Source: Flagellatimonas centrodinii (GTDB lineage Bacteria > Pseudomonadota > Gammaproteobacteria > Nevskiales > Nevskiaceae). Taken from it: 64,000 nt of DNA. The position numbers were made by a program, and so were the translations under genes. This document shows, piece after piece, positions 45,409 through 55,124 of the stretch (its first letter is position 1; every line of letters starts with the position of its first letter). The stretch is from contig NZ_CP092104.1 of NCBI RefSeq assembly GCF_016918765.2, positions 1,798,001 to 1,862,000 on the forward strand, in the 5' to 3' direction. The notes beneath the pieces were generated by a model. That model saw only the letters and a list, made by a program, of their open reading frames with translations. It was not told the DNA's origin and ran no database searches.

Positions 45409-45526
45409 GGTGCTCCTCCAGAGTGTGTTGCCGGGTCCGCTCGGGCGGACACTCGCGTTGTGGCGGTAGTGTGACATTTGTCGCGGGGCCATGCCCGATG
45501 CGGCGGTCGCGTCCCGCGCTGTCCAC

Positions 45527-45554
45527 AAAAAAGGCCGGGCAGTGCCCGGCCTTT
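45527..45554 (-). terminator. Intrinsic terminator of the aldehyde dehydrogenase gene
   Basis: AAGGCCGGGCA (45531-45541) and TGCCCGGCCTT (45543-45553) form an 11-bp stem around one base. On the minus strand six T (complement of 45527-45532) end it. It lies 18 bp beyond the stop at 45572. Confidence 0.85.
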
Positions 45555-45571
45555 GCAATAACGCTGGTGGA

Positions 45572-47020
45572 TCAGATCGAGGTCTTCATCACGATCTTTA
45601 CCAGCTTGCGTGAGGTCTCGGTATACGGCGGGAAGAACATCCGCGCCATCATGAAGCGGGTGCGGACGATGGCCCGTTCGTGCGAGAAAGCCTTGAAGCC
45701 GAAATGGCCATGACCGGAGCCGATGCCGGAATTGTTGACGCCACCGAACGGCAGGTTCATGTGCAGGAAGTGCACCACCGCATGGTTGATGCAGGCGCCA
45801 CCGGAACTGGTGTTCTCGATGACCTTGTCAATGTTCGCCTCGGTCTTGCTCCAGACGTACAGCGCCAGCGGTTTCTGGTCGGCGTTGATGCGGGCGATCA
45901 CCTCGTCCAGCGAGCGGTAGCCGATGATCGGCAGCAGTGGCCCGAAAATCTCCTCGCTCATGATCTTGGCGTCATCGGGGATGCCATCCAGCAGGGTCGG
46001 GGCGACATAGCAGTCGTCGACGTCGACATCACCGCCACACAGGGTTCGGGCGCCACGTTCCACCGCATCATCGAGCAGGCTCTTGATGCGACCGGTATGC
46101 CGGCTGTTGACCACACGTGCGAGGAAGGGGCTGGCTTTCTGCGCTGCGGCATCGGCGCCGTAGGTGCTGTTGATCACCTCGACGCAGGCCTGGACGAACG
46201 CGTCCTTCACCGACTCGTGGACGTAGATGTGGTCGGGGGCAATGCAGGTCTGACCATTGTTGGTGTACTTGCCCCAGAGAATGGTGCGCGCGGCCAGTTT
46301 GAGGTCGGCACTGGAATCGACGATGGTCGGCGACTTGCCCCCCAGCTCAAGCGTGACGCTGGTCAGGTGCTTGGCGGCGGCAGCCATCACGATCTTGCCA
46401 ACAGCCGGCGAGCCGGTGAAGAAGATGTGATCGAACGGCAGACTGAGCAGCTCGGTCGAGACTTCCACTTCGCCCTCGAAGACGGCGACTTCATCTTCCG
46501 GAAAGACCTCACGAACGATCTTGCTGATCACCGCGGCAGCGTGCGGCGTCATTTCCGAAGGCTTGATGATGGCCGTGTTGCCGGCAGCAATCGCCGAGAC
46601 CAGGGGCCCCAGGCTCAGGTTCACCGGATAATTCCAGGGCGAGATGATCAGCGTCCGGCCCTTGGGCTCGTAGCGGACCCAGCTCTTGGTCCCCATCATC
46701 ATCCGGGTCGGCCAAACGCCTTGGGGCTTCATCCACTTGCGGATGTGGCGGACGGCGTCATTGATTTCGGCAACGATCGGCATGATCTCGGTGAGATCGA
46801 CCTCGATCGGCGGCTTCTTGAAGTCCTGGTATCCGGCTTCGTATAGGGCTTCGCTGTGCGCCTGAACCACCGCCTTGAGCCGTTTCAGGCGGGCGATCCG
46901 CTCGGCCGCGGTGGAGGTGCGCAGCCGCAGGGCGGTCTCACGCTGACGATCAAAAACCCGGCGGATATCCGACAGGTTGGCGGAACCCGCGTTCGGCAGG
47001 TACGAGACGGCGGTGTTCAT
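45572..47020 (-). CDS. Class 3 aldehyde dehydrogenase
   Basis: Enzyme of 482 residues oxidising aldehydes to acids with NAD(P)+. The catalytic Cys is in NNGQTCIAPDH (about 258) and the general base Glu in LELGGKSP (about 225); the C-terminal HMNLPFGGVNNSGIG is also typical. Short N-terminus and membrane-like C-terminal end (MARMFFPPYTETSRKLVKIVMK) fit the class that includes fatty-aldehyde and coniferyl-aldehyde dehydrogenases. It is divergent from a wax-ester synthase, so fatty-aldehyde oxidation is a sensible guess. Confidence 0.9.
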   Translation of the reverse strand: MNTAVSYLPNAGSANLSDIRRVFDRQRETALRLRTSTAAERIARLKRLKAVVQAHSEALYEAGYQDFKKPPIEVDLTEIMPIVAEINDAVRHIRKWMKPQGVWPTRMMMGTKSWVRYEPKGRTLIISPWNYPVNLSLGPLVSAIAAGNTAIIKPSEMTPHAAAVISKIVREVFPEDEVAVFEGEVEVSTELLSLPFDHIFFTGSPAVGKIVMAAAAKHLTSVTLELGGKSPTIVDSSADLKLAARTILWGKYTNNGQTCIAPDHIYVHESVKDAFVQACVEVINSTYGADAAAQKASPFLARVVNSRHTGRIKSLLDDAVERGARTLCGGDVDVDDCYVAPTLLDGIPDDAKIMSEEIFGPLLPIIGYRSLDEVIARINADQKPLALYVWSKTEANIDKVIENTSSGGACINHAVVHFLHMNLPFGGVNNSGIGSGHGHFGFKAFSHERAIVRTRFMMARMFFPPYTETSRKLVKIVMKTSI

Positions 47021-47042
47021 GGCTGGCTCCTCGACTTCTAAT

Positions 47043-47056
47043 CAAACGATTGTTCG
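47043..47056. promoter_or_regulatory. PsrA-like operator in the divergent aldehyde dehydrogenase-WS/DGAT region
   Basis: CAAAC-GATT-GTTCG differs by one base from the C/GAAAC-N4-GTTTG/C site of the TetR-family fatty-acid regulator PsrA. It overlaps the start-site side of a TATACT -10 box (47062-47057, minus strand) of the aldehyde dehydrogenase gene. Both flanking genes act on fatty compounds, so fatty-acid control would make sense. The match is short; treat as a candidate. Confidence 0.35.
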
Positions 47057-47145
47057 AGTATAGGGCCATGACGGGCAGAAGCCCAAGCCCGGCGTCTCGA
47101 GGGCTACACTGTCGGGAAAATGTCCATTACATGAGGGGAGCGATC

Positions 47146-48582
47146 ATGACCATGCTGAAGCCGCTGGACGCCGCGTGGCTGTACGTCGACACCACGGAGA
47201 CACCGATGCACGTCGGGTGTCTGGCGATCTTCTCGTTGCCGGCGGACGCGCCCGAAGGCTTCATCAACACGCTGTTCGAACACCTTCGGGATACCCCGAG
47301 CTTCGCCGCGCCGTTCAACCAGCGATTGAAGAACCCTGGGCTCAAGGGGGTCCTGCCGACCTGGGAAACCGCCTACAAGATCGATCTCGATTACCACCTG
47401 CGGCATTCGGCGCTGCCGCGGCCGGGTGGCGAACGCGAGCTGGGGGTCCTGATCTCGCGGTTGCACTCGCACCCAATGGATTTCAACCGTCCGCTGTGGG
47501 AAGCCCACATCATCGAAGGGCTGGAGCACGGGCGCTTTGCGCTGTACATGAAGATGCATCACTCGCTGGTCGATGGCGTCGGCGGCATGCGCATGCTGCA
47601 GAAAATGATGGTGCCGGATCCCAAGGCCTCCGCGCTGCCGCCGCCGTGGGCGATCGGTCGTGGCCCGCGGACCCGCACCCCGACGCCGCGCGGACCGCTG
47701 ATGCAGATGCTGAAACAGGCGGTACGACAGCAGTTCGAGACCGCGCCGCAGGTCGGCAAGGCGCTAGGACGATTGGTGACCGAGCACTTCAAGCGGGCCA
47801 ATTCAGCCGAGGCATTGCCGTTCAGCGGCCCGGCGTCCATCCTCAACCGGCGGGTGTCGGGACAACGCCGCTTTGCCACCCAGTACTACCCGCTGGACCG
47901 GGTCAAGGCGGTCGCCAAGGCCGTCGGGGTGACCGTCAATGATGTCTTCCTCGGCCTCTGTGCGGGCGCCATGCGGCGCTACCTCGACGAGATTCAGGCC
48001 TTGCCCGAGCAGCCGCTGACGGCTGGGATACCGGTGTCGATTCGCCCGGCCGATGATGATGAAACCGGCAATGCCATCAGCTTCATCATCGCCAATCTCA
48101 ATACCCATCTGGCCGACCCGCTCACCCGCCTGCACTCCATCCATCGCTCCACCGAGGTGGCCAAACAGCACCTGCAGCAGCTGCCGAAGGCGGGGCTGGA
48201 AAACTACACCGCCTTGTTCATGGCGCCGTTCATCCTGCAATTGCTGGCGGGTCTGGGCGGCAAGACGCGACCCATGTTCAACGTGACCATTTCCAACGTG
48301 CCGGGCCCCACCGAGCCGTTGTACTTCAATGGCGCGCGGCTGGAGCAGATGTACCCGGTGTCGCTGTTGTCACACGGTCAGGGGCTGAACATCACGGTGG
48401 TCAGCTACGCCGGCCAGTTCAATGTCGGTCTCACCGGCTGTCGCGACACCCTGCCGCACATGCAGCGCCTGGCGGTGTATATGGGCGAGGAGCTCGACAC
48501 CCTCGAACAGCTGGCCGGGCTCAAGCGCAAGCCTGCGCGGCGTGCCACGACGCCCCGCCGCAAATCAGCCGCCGGGCGCTGA
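47146..48582 (+). CDS. Wax-ester synthase / diacylglycerol acyltransferase (WS/DGAT)
   Basis: Acyltransferase of 478 residues that makes wax esters or triacylglycerol from acyl-CoA. The catalytic motif HHxxxDG is present as MHHSLVDG (His138, His139, Asp143, Gly144), with FNRPLWEAHI before it and the VNDVFLGLCAGAMRRYL segment (about 266) that supports the channel, plus SNVPGPTEPLYF near the end. ATG 47146 is chosen for GGGGAG 6 nt upstream; the frame is open earlier. Its 3' end overlaps the actin-like gene by 18 bp. Confidence 0.93.
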   Translation: MTMLKPLDAAWLYVDTTETPMHVGCLAIFSLPADAPEGFINTLFEHLRDTPSFAAPFNQRLKNPGLKGVLPTWETAYKIDLDYHLRHSALPRPGGERELGVLISRLHSHPMDFNRPLWEAHIIEGLEHGRFALYMKMHHSLVDGVGGMRMLQKMMVPDPKASALPPPWAIGRGPRTRTPTPRGPLMQMLKQAVRQQFETAPQVGKALGRLVTEHFKRANSAEALPFSGPASILNRRVSGQRRFATQYYPLDRVKAVAKAVGVTVNDVFLGLCAGAMRRYLDEIQALPEQPLTAGIPVSIRPADDDETGNAISFIIANLNTHLADPLTRLHSIHRSTEVAKQHLQQLPKAGLENYTALFMAPFILQLLAGLGGKTRPMFNVTISNVPGPTEPLYFNGARLEQMYPVSLLSHGQGLNITVVSYAGQFNVGLTGCRDTLPHMQRLAVYMGEELDTLEQLAGLKRKPARRATTPRRKSAAGR

Positions 48583-49614
48583 CCCGGGGGTGGCCGATGG
48601 GGCGCTCTCGCCCCAAAGGTGCACGCCGTACTTGTAGTAGCCGGTGACATTGGTGAGCCGGGCGTCGCTGTCGGTCGGGACCGGCAGCACCTCGCCCTCC
48701 AGCTGGGCAGCGAGAAACGGCGCCAGCACCTGGCCGCCACCGCCGGTAATGACGATGGCGTCGATATCCCAGTCGTCAGCCCACTGGCGATTGACATCGG
48801 TGGCAATGCGCTGCGCCAGTTGCTGGAACGCCTGCTGTACCACCGGTTTGACGTCGTGGGTCTTGCCCTTGATCTTGATACTGCCGCGGCTGACCGCTTC
48901 GTACAGACGGAACAGCTCGACGGTGATGCCCGAGCGCTCCTGCAAATGCGCTGCCACCTGCGCGTAGGCGGTGGAGATGCCGGCATCGGTCGACAGACTG
49001 CCGCGTTCGGAATAGCGGGTGCGGTCGCTGATGGTGAAGTCGGCGGTTCGAAAGCCGACATCGACAATGCCGATCTTCTGGGAAACGAAGCGCTGTGAGG
49101 CCGCCTTGCCGAGGTCGTTCAACATCAGGTTGAAGAGGCTGCCGAAGGGTTGCGGGATCACCCGGACCTGATCGATGTAGACCTGCTTGTCCTCGCGCTT
49201 GCCATCGGCGTGGACCATGGTCAGCGCATGACGACCGCGGAGCAGTGCGGTAATGGCCTCACGGTAGCGGCGGAAAAAGCTGATCGGGAGCCCGGTCACC
49301 AGGCGGACCGGCTCGCCGTCCGGCACCATCGGCGCCAGTGCGGCCAGCGCCAGTTGCTTGGCGTACTTCGACAGGAACTGCTGGGGGTCCAGGGTGAAAT
49401 GACGGCCCCGTGACTGGGTCTCCGCAAGATCCCCGACGAAGTAAGCTTCGTCGCCGACGATGAAATGCCGTGGCGGCGATTTCTGGCCGGCCACCAGCAC
49501 GTCGGTGAACTGTGCTTCATTCGGCTCACCCAGAACCGACTTGAAGGTCTGGAACTGCCGCCCGTCCGTGGCCTTGGTGTAACCGAAGCCGATATCCGCC
49601 GCCAGCACTTTCAC
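48565..49614 (-). CDS. ParM/StbA-like actin-fold protein
   Basis: Protein of 349 residues with the actin-ATPase fold: phosphate 1 [11 protein letters not shown], phosphate 2 [13 protein letters not shown], and adenosine motif [15 protein letters not shown]. It most resembles ParM/StbA-type filament proteins known from plasmid segregation, but no parR-like gene or centromere repeats are adjacent and the surroundings are chromosomal. GTG 49614 is chosen over ATG 49632 because AAGGAG lies 7 nt upstream of the GTG, inside the longer frame. It converges on WS/DGAT with an 18-bp overlap. Confidence 0.75.
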   Translation of the reverse strand: MKVLAADIGFGYTKATDGRQFQTFKSVLGEPNEAQFTDVLVAGQKSPPRHFIVGDEAYFVGDLAETQSRGRHFTLDPQQFLSKYAKQLALAALAPMVPDGEPVRLVTGLPISFFRRYREAITALLRGRHALTMVHADGKREDKQVYIDQVRVIPQPFGSLFNLMLNDLGKAASQRFVSQKIGIVDVGFRTADFTISDRTRYSERGSLSTDAGISTAYAQVAAHLQERSGITVELFRLYEAVSRGSIKIKGKTHDVKPVVQQAFQQLAQRIATDVNRQWADDWDIDAIVITGGGGQVLAPFLAAQLEGEVLPVPTDSDARLTNVTGYYKYGVHLWGESAPSATPGSAPGG

Positions 49615-49682
49615 CCAGCTGCTCCTTGCCATCGTTCGCGAGAGTTGCGCCGGTTGTAGCATGGGCCCCTGAGCCGGTCAAA

Positions 49683-49710
49683 AGCCCGCAGGCTGCGCAT
49701 AATGCGGGCT
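49683..49710. repeat. 8-bp inverted repeat upstream of the dehalogenase gene
   Basis: AGCCCGCA (49683-49690) and TGCGGGCT (49703-49710) are perfect inverted copies with 12 bp between. CATAAT (49698-49703), a possible -10, lies at the inner edge of the right arm, so a protein bound here could act as an operator for the dehalogenase gene. Confidence 0.4.
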
Positions 49711-49745
49711 CCGCGAGTCAGAGGCCCCACGCCAGGAGAAGCGCC

Positions 49746-50636
49746 ATGCGCGTTCTGAGAACCCCCGACGCCTGCTTCGAGGGCTTGCCGGATTTTCCGT
49801 TCGAGCCGCACTACGTCGATCTTGACGGACTGCGCATGCACTACGTCGACGAGGGCCCGGCGGCGGCGCCCGTGGTGCTGATGCTGCATGGCGAGCCGAC
49901 CTGGAGCTACCTGTATCGCAAGATGATTCCGCGCTTCGCAGCAGCCGGCTACCGCGCCGTGGCGCCGGACCTGATCGGCTTCGGGCGCTCCGACAAGCTG
50001 CCCGATCTCGGTGACTACAGCTATCAGCGCCACGCCGACTGGCTGCGCGGCTTCCTCGCGCGACTCGACCTGCGGGATGTCACCCTGGTCTGCCAGGACT
50101 GGGGGTCGCTGCTGGGTCTGCGTATCGCGCCGCTGGAGGAATCGCGTTTCACGCGACTGGTGATTGCCAACGGTTTTCTTCCCACCGCCCAGCAGCCGGT
50201 GCCACTGGCATTCCGCCTGTGGCGGGCCTTCGCCCTGCACAGCCCGTGGTTTCCAGTGGGGCGGATCGTTCAGGCGGGTTGCCTGCGGCGGGTCGACCCC
50301 GCGGTGCGCGCCGCCTACGATGCGCCGTTTCCCAGCGTGGACTATCTGGCGGCTGCGCGCGCGTTTCCGCGGCTGGTGCCGACCACCCCTGCCGACCCCG
50401 CGGTGCCAGCCAATCGCGCCAGCTGGGACGCGCTGGCACGGTGGCACAAGCCCACGCTGACCCTGTTCGGGGCCGGGGACCTGATCATGCGCGGCGCCGA
50501 CCGTCTGCTGCAGGCACAGATCCCCGGCGCGCGCGGGCAACCGCACGACATCCTTCGCGGCGCCGGCCATTTCATCCAGGAAGATGCCGGCGAATTGCTG
50601 GCGGATCGCATCCTGGCGTGGTTGCCCGCGATTTGA
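49746..50636 (+). CDS. Haloalkane dehalogenase (subfamily I-like)
   Basis: Alpha/beta hydrolase of 296 residues that cleaves carbon-halogen bonds. It has [15 protein letters not shown] near the N-terminus, as in DhlA, and nucleophile Asp118 in CQDWGS with its halide-binding Trp. Asp245 in GAGDLIM and His275 in GAGHFIQED complete the triad. The family also contains proteins without proven dehalogenation, so activity is likely but untested. AGGAGA lies 7 nt before ATG 49746; earlier codons in the frame are non-conserved. A terminator follows. Confidence 0.86.
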   Translation: MRVLRTPDACFEGLPDFPFEPHYVDLDGLRMHYVDEGPAAAPVVLMLHGEPTWSYLYRKMIPRFAAAGYRAVAPDLIGFGRSDKLPDLGDYSYQRHADWLRGFLARLDLRDVTLVCQDWGSLLGLRIAPLEESRFTRLVIANGFLPTAQQPVPLAFRLWRAFALHSPWFPVGRIVQAGCLRRVDPAVRAAYDAPFPSVDYLAAARAFPRLVPTTPADPAVPANRASWDALARWHKPTLTLFGAGDLIMRGADRLLQAQIPGARGQPHDILRGAGHFIQEDAGELLADRILAWLPAI

Positions 50637-50640
50637 CCGG

Positions 50641-50660
50641 ACCCGCAATGGTGGGTTTTT
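50641..50660 (+). terminator. Intrinsic terminator after the dehalogenase gene
   Basis: ACCCGC-AATG-GTGGGT (one G-U pair) followed by TTTT, 5 bp after the stop. Confidence 0.7.
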
Positions 50661-50686
50661 GTCGGGACGGCCAATAGAATGGCCGG

Positions 50687-51508
50687 ATGACGCTGCGATT
50701 CAGCAAGATGCACGGTGCCGGCAATGACTTCGTTGTCATCGACGCCACCCGCGCGCCGTTCGTGCCGGATGCCCGTCTGTTGCGGCGGCTGACCGACCGC
50801 CGCTATGGCGTCGGTTGCGATCAGGTGCTGGTGGTGGAGGCCCCCGGCCAGCCGGATGTCGACTTCGATTACCGCATCTTCAACGCCGATGGCTCCGAGG
50901 TGGGGCAGTGCGGCAACGGCGCGCGCTGTCTGGCTGTGTTTGTCCGGGCGCAGGGCCTGTCGACCAAGGATCATCTGCGGGTGCGGACCCAGACCCGGGT
51001 GCTGGAACTGGAGCACCTCTCCGATGGCCAGGTGCGGGCGAACCTCGGCGCGCCGATGTTCGCGCCCGAACAGGTCCCCATCGCCCTCGGCATGCCCTAT
51101 GCAGTGGACCTGCCCGATTTCGGCGCCGTGGCATTCGATGCGCTGTCGATGGGCAACCCGCATGCGGTGATCCGGGTCGACGATGTCGATCAGGCGCCGG
51201 TCACCATATTGGGGCCGGCATTGCAGGCGCTGCCCGTGTTTCCGCAGTCGGTGAACGTCGGGTTTCTGCAGGTGACCGCGCCCGATGCCGGCCGCTTGCG
51301 GGTGTTCGAGCGTGGCGCCGGCGAGACGCTGGCCTGCGGCAGCGGTGCCTGTGCGGCTGCGGTCGCCGGGCAGCGCCGGGGCTGGTTCGGTCCGTCGGTG
51401 CAGTTGACCGTGCCCGGTGGCACCCTGCGCGTGGACTGGGCCGGTGGGGATGCACCGGTCTGGCTCACCGGACCGGTCGAAACCGTTTTTCAAGGAGAGT
51501 TGCTGTGA
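50687..51508 (+). CDS. dapF: Diaminopimelate epimerase
   Basis: Enzyme of 273 residues turning LL- into meso-diaminopimelate for peptidoglycan and for LysA. The two catalytic cysteines are in GQCGNGARC and ETLACGSGACAA; MHGAGNDF opens the protein. It begins the dapF-DUF484-xerC operon. A TAGAAT box (50675-50680) lies only 6 nt before the ATG, so a very short or absent leader is possible. The stop overlaps the next start as GTGA. Confidence 0.97.
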   Translation: MTLRFSKMHGAGNDFVVIDATRAPFVPDARLLRRLTDRRYGVGCDQVLVVEAPGQPDVDFDYRIFNADGSEVGQCGNGARCLAVFVRAQGLSTKDHLRVRTQTRVLELEHLSDGQVRANLGAPMFAPEQVPIALGMPYAVDLPDFGAVAFDALSMGNPHAVIRVDDVDQAPVTILGPALQALPVFPQSVNVGFLQVTAPDAGRLRVFERGAGETLACGSGACAAAVAGQRRGWFGPSVQLTVPGGTLRVDWAGGDAPVWLTGPVETVFQGELL

Positions 51509-52227
51509 GTGAAGCGGGGAGCCCCAACGAGAACAACGATGCCGACGAGGTTGTGGCAGCGGCCGTCGACGAGGGCGCCGTGCTGGCCTTTCTGACCCGC
51601 CATCCGGACCTGTTGAGCCGGCATCCGGAGGTGCTGGAAACGCTGGAGTTGCGGCATCGCGCCGGCTCGGCCGTATCGTTGATGGAACGCCAGGTGGACC
51701 TGCTGCGCGCACGCAACGAAAGGCTGGAGTCGCGGCTGTCACGTCTGACTGATGCCGCCCGCGACAACGAAGGTCGGGCCGGCAACGTTCATCGGCTGGC
51801 ACGCACCCTGATCCGCGCCCCCTCGCTGGCCGCGGTGGTGGCGGGCCTGCGCCAGGTGTTGCGTGAAGACTTTGATATCGACGAAGTGTTCATCGGCCTC
51901 AACAACGCGTACTACAAGCGCTCGGATATTGATGGGCTGACCCCCATCGAGGCCGAGGGCAAGGTCGCCAAGGCCTTCGAGAATTTCTTTCGCACCCGTC
52001 TGATCGAATGCGGACCGATCACCGAGGCCCGCGCCCGGCTGCTGTTCCCGCGGGCCGAGGAGACATTGCAGTCGGCGGCGGTGGTGCCGCTGGAGAAAGA
52101 GAAATATCTCGGCATGCTGGCGTTCGGTTCGCGCGACCCGGAACGCTTCCAGCCACGCCAGGGCAAGCTGTTCCTGGAGATGATCGCGGAGCTGGTGGCG
52201 GCGGCCGTGCGCGCCCGCCTGGGGTAG
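51505..52227 (+). CDS. DUF484 family protein
   Basis: Protein of 240 residues with an N-terminal acidic part, FLTRHPDLLSRHPEVLETLELRH-type DUF484 start, a coiled-coil-like segment (about 50-85), and a GAF-like C-terminal half ending in FGSRDPERFQP. It is almost always between dapF and xerC in gammaproteobacteria, function unknown. Start is GTG 51505, overlapping the dapF stop, with AAGGAG 8 nt before; the longer frame upstream is dapF in another frame. Confidence 0.92.
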   Translation: MSEAGSPNENNDADEVVAAAVDEGAVLAFLTRHPDLLSRHPEVLETLELRHRAGSAVSLMERQVDLLRARNERLESRLSRLTDAARDNEGRAGNVHRLARTLIRAPSLAAVVAGLRQVLREDFDIDEVFIGLNNAYYKRSDIDGLTPIEAEGKVAKAFENFFRTRLIECGPITEARARLLFPRAEETLQSAAVVPLEKEKYLGMLAFGSRDPERFQPRQGKLFLEMIAELVAAAVRARLG

Positions 52228-52231
52228 GCGG

Positions 52232-53161
52232 ATGGAAGCCGCGACCTCGCCGTTCGGGCGCGCCGTGGCCGAGTACCTGGCGGTACTGACCGACGAGCGC
52301 CGGCTGTCACCGCACACCGTCGAGGCGACCCGGCGCGACCTTGCGGGGTTTGTCGACCACTGTGCCCGGGCGCAGACGCTCGAACCCGAGGCCGTCACCG
52401 TTCACCAGGTCCGGGCCTGGATGATGCGCTTGCACCGCGACGGTCACCAGCCGGTCAGCCTGCAGCGATACCTGTCGTCATTGCGGGGCTTCTATCGGCA
52501 TCGGCTGCAGCGCGGTCTCGGCGATCGCAACCCGGCGGTCGGCGTGCGCGCGCCGCGACACCGGCGCAAGTTGCCGCAGGTCATCGATGCCGAGGTGTTG
52601 GGGCAGGCGCTGGACCAGCCAGCCGAGGGCACGCGCGCACTTCGCGACCTGGCCCTGGTCGAGCTGTTCTACAGCACCGGGTTGCGGCTGGCCGAGTTGC
52701 AGACCCTCGACGTGGCGGCGGTGGCCGACGGTCAGACCGAACTGCGGATTGTCGGCAAGGGCCGCAAGGAGCGGCTGGTCTGGCTCGGTCGCAAGGCGCG
52801 GTCGGCCTTGGACGCCTGGCTGCCACTGCGCCAGCAGTGGCTGCGCGGGCCGGAACCGGCGTTGTTCCTCAACCCGCGCGGTGGCCGGTTGTCGCGCACC
52901 GGGATCGCGCAGGCGCTGAAGGCCTGGGCGACACGCAGCGGCCTCGGCAGTCATCTGCACCCGCATCGCCTGCGGCATGCCTTCGCCACCCACCTGCTCG
53001 AAGATGCCGGTGACTTGCGGGCCGTCCAGGAACTGCTCGGTCATGCCAACCTCGCCACTACCCAGATCTACACCCAGGTCGACTTCCGCCGGCTGGCGGA
53101 GGTCTATGACCGTACGCACCCCCGGGCACGAAAGCGCCCGGCAGACGAGGGCGACGCTTGA
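52232..53161 (+). CDS. xerC: Tyrosine recombinase XerC
   Basis: Recombinase of 309 residues that with XerD resolves chromosome dimers at dif. The N-terminal SAM-like core-binding domain is followed by the catalytic residues: Arg in STGLRLAEL, Lys in GKGRKERL, His-x-x-Arg in HPHRLRHAF, His271 in LGHANLATTQ and nucleophile Tyr280 in IYTQV. It starts 4 bp after DUF484. No dif site is seen in the window. Confidence 0.96.
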   Translation: MEAATSPFGRAVAEYLAVLTDERRLSPHTVEATRRDLAGFVDHCARAQTLEPEAVTVHQVRAWMMRLHRDGHQPVSLQRYLSSLRGFYRHRLQRGLGDRNPAVGVRAPRHRRKLPQVIDAEVLGQALDQPAEGTRALRDLALVELFYSTGLRLAELQTLDVAAVADGQTELRIVGKGRKERLVWLGRKARSALDAWLPLRQQWLRGPEPALFLNPRGGRLSRTGIAQALKAWATRSGLGSHLHPHRLRHAFATHLLEDAGDLRAVQELLGHANLATTQIYTQVDFRRLAEVYDRTHPRARKRPADEGDA

Positions 53162-53232
53162 AAGCCGGCGTGGCTGTCCCCACTCTGGAGGCATGAACGC
53201 ACGCATCCCTCGGTGCCGGGGCACCTTTGATC

Positions 53233-53772
53233 ATGAAGCAGTTTGACGGCACCACCATTCTCTGTGTCCGCAAGGACGGCAAGATCGCCATCGGCGGTGA
53301 TGGTCAGGTCTCCATGGGCAATACCTGCATCAAGGGCAACGCGCGCAAGGTGCGCAGGCTCTATCACGACCAGGTCATCGCCGGGTTCGCCGGGGGGACG
53401 GCGGATGCCTTCACCCTGTTCGAACGGTTCGAGGCAAAGCTGGAACAGCATGGCGGGCAGCTCACCCGCGCTGCAGTGGAACTGGCCAAGGACTGGCGGA
53501 CCGACCGTGCCCTGCGACGGCTGGAAGCCCTGTTGCTGGTGGCGGACCGCGAAACGGCCCTGATGATCACCGGCAACGGCGACGTCATGGAACCCGAGCC
53601 GCACGGGGTGATGGCGATCGGGTCGGGTGGCAGTTATGCGCAGGCAGCAGCGCGTGCGCTGGTCGAAGCCACCGATCTGGGCGCCCGCGAGATCGTCGAG
53701 AAGGCCATGCATATCGCGGCAGACATCTGCATTTACACCAATCACTCGCTGACCCTCGAGAGCTTCGAATGA
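53233..53772 (+). CDS. hslV: ATP-dependent protease peptidase subunit HslV
   Basis: Threonine protease of 179 residues. A six-residue propeptide (MKQFDG) is followed by the TTI mature start, where the first Thr is the nucleophile; [20 protein letters not shown] follows in parts. Twelve copies form the chamber that HslU feeds. The open frame starts at TTG 53227; ATG 53233 is chosen. Its stop overlaps the hslU start (ATGA). Confidence 0.95.
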   Translation: MKQFDGTTILCVRKDGKIAIGGDGQVSMGNTCIKGNARKVRRLYHDQVIAGFAGGTADAFTLFERFEAKLEQHGGQLTRAAVELAKDWRTDRALRRLEALLLVADRETALMITGNGDVMEPEPHGVMAIGSGGSYAQAAARALVEATDLGAREIVEKAMHIAADICIYTNHSLTLESFE

Positions 53773-55124
53773 GCGTCGACACCGGCACCGGTACCGTCAT
53801 GACCCCCCGTGAGATCGTCGGCGAGCTCGACAAGCACATCATCGGCCAGGCCGACGCCAAGCGGGCGGTGGCGGTCGCCTTGCGCAACCGTTGGCGGCGG
53901 TCACGGGTGGAAGGGCCGATGCGCGCCGAGATTTCGCCCAAGAACATTCTCATGATCGGCCCCACCGGCGTCGGCAAGACCGAAATCGCCCGGCGCTTGG
54001 CGAAGCTTGCCAATGCACCCTTCATCAAGGTCGAGGCGACCAAGTTCACCGAAGTTGGTTATGTCGGCAAGGATGTCGATTCCATCATCCGCGACCTCGT
54101 CGACATCGCGATCAAGGACACGCGCGAGCAGGCGATGCGGGCCCAGCGCGCCGGTGCCGAGGCTGCGGCCGAAGAGCGAGTGCTGGATGTACTGCTCCCC
54201 CCACCGCAGGATTTCGGCGAGGCATCCAGTACGCGCCAGAGTGAAAGCAGTGCAGCTCGGCAGGTTTTCCGTAAGCAGCTTCGCGAAGGGCGGCTGGATG
54301 ACAAGGAGATCGAGATCAAACTGAGCGGGCTCTCGCCCAACGTCCAGTTGATGGGGCCGCCGGGCATGGAGGACATGACGCAGCAGCTGCAGTCGATGTT
54401 CTCGAATCTGGGTGGCGGCAAACCGAAGACCAAGAAGATGAAGATCCGCGATGCCCTGCGCCAGCTGATCGACGAGGAAGCCGCCAAGCTGGTCGATGAG
54501 GAGGCCATCCGCAGCACCGCGATCCAGCGGGTGGAGGAGCATGGCATCGTGTTTCTCGATGAGATCGACAAGGTCTGCAAACGGGGCGAAGCCTACGGCG
54601 CCGACGTCTCGCGCGAAGGGGTGCAGCGGGACCTGCTGCCGCTGATCGAGGGCAGCACCATCACCACCAAGCACGGCTCGCTGAAGACCGATCACATCCT
54701 GTTCATCGCCAGTGGCGCCTTCCACCTGGCCAAGCCCTCGGACCTGGTCCCGGAGCTGCAGGGACGCCTGCCGATCCGGGTCGAGCTGGAAGCGCTGAAG
54801 ACAGAAGATTTCGTCCGCATCCTCACCGAACCCGACTACGCCTTGACCGAGCAGTACAAGGCGCTGATGGCCACGGAGGGCTTGACCGTCAGTTTCACCG
54901 AGGATGGTGTTCGTCGCCTTGCCGAGATCGCCTGGCAGGTCAACGAGAGCACCGAGAACATCGGTGCCCGCCGCCTGCATACGGTGATGGAGCGCCTGAT
55001 GGAGGCCCTGGCGTTCGAGGCGCCGGACCAGCAGCAGGATGCGGTCGTCATTGACGCTGATTACGTCAACCAGCGGCTGGCGGCTCTGGCGGACGATCAG
55101 GACCTGTCCCGCTACATCCTTTGA
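53769..55124 (+). CDS. hslU: ATP-dependent protease ATPase subunit HslU
   Basis: AAA+ unfoldase of 451 residues. It starts with [17 protein letters not shown] after a short tail, then Walker [10 protein letters not shown] (about 64), the I-domain (about 110-240), Walker B VFLDEIDK, and the C-terminal YIL end that docks into HslV. Length and order are normal. Coupled to hslV by ATGA. The stop overlaps the DUF971 start as TGATG. Confidence 0.97.
   Translation: MSVDTGTGTVMTPREIVGELDKHIIGQADAKRAVAVALRNRWRRSRVEGPMRAEISPKNILMIGPTGVGKTEIARRLAKLANAPFIKVEATKFTEVGYVGKDVDSIIRDLVDIAIKDTREQAMRAQRAGAEAAAEERVLDVLLPPPQDFGEASSTRQSESSAARQVFRKQLREGRLDDKEIEIKLSGLSPNVQLMGPPGMEDMTQQLQSMFSNLGGGKPKTKKMKIRDALRQLIDEEAAKLVDEEAIRSTAIQRVEEHGIVFLDEIDKVCKRGEAYGADVSREGVQRDLLPLIEGSTITTKHGSLKTDHILFIASGAFHLAKPSDLVPELQGRLPIRVELEALKTEDFVRILTEPDYALTEQYKALMATEGLTVSFTEDGVRRLAEIAWQVNESTENIGARRLHTVMERLMEALAFEAPDQQQDAVVIDADYVNQRLAALADDQDLSRYIL

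Noticed and set aside
43837-45474. 545-codon frame antisense to the penicillin acylase gene
   Set aside because: Shadow frame; no motifs, start or Shine-Dalgarno.
50815-51504. N-terminal extension of DUF484
   Set aside because: The extension is dapF in another frame; the GTG at 51505 with AAGGAG is a much better start.
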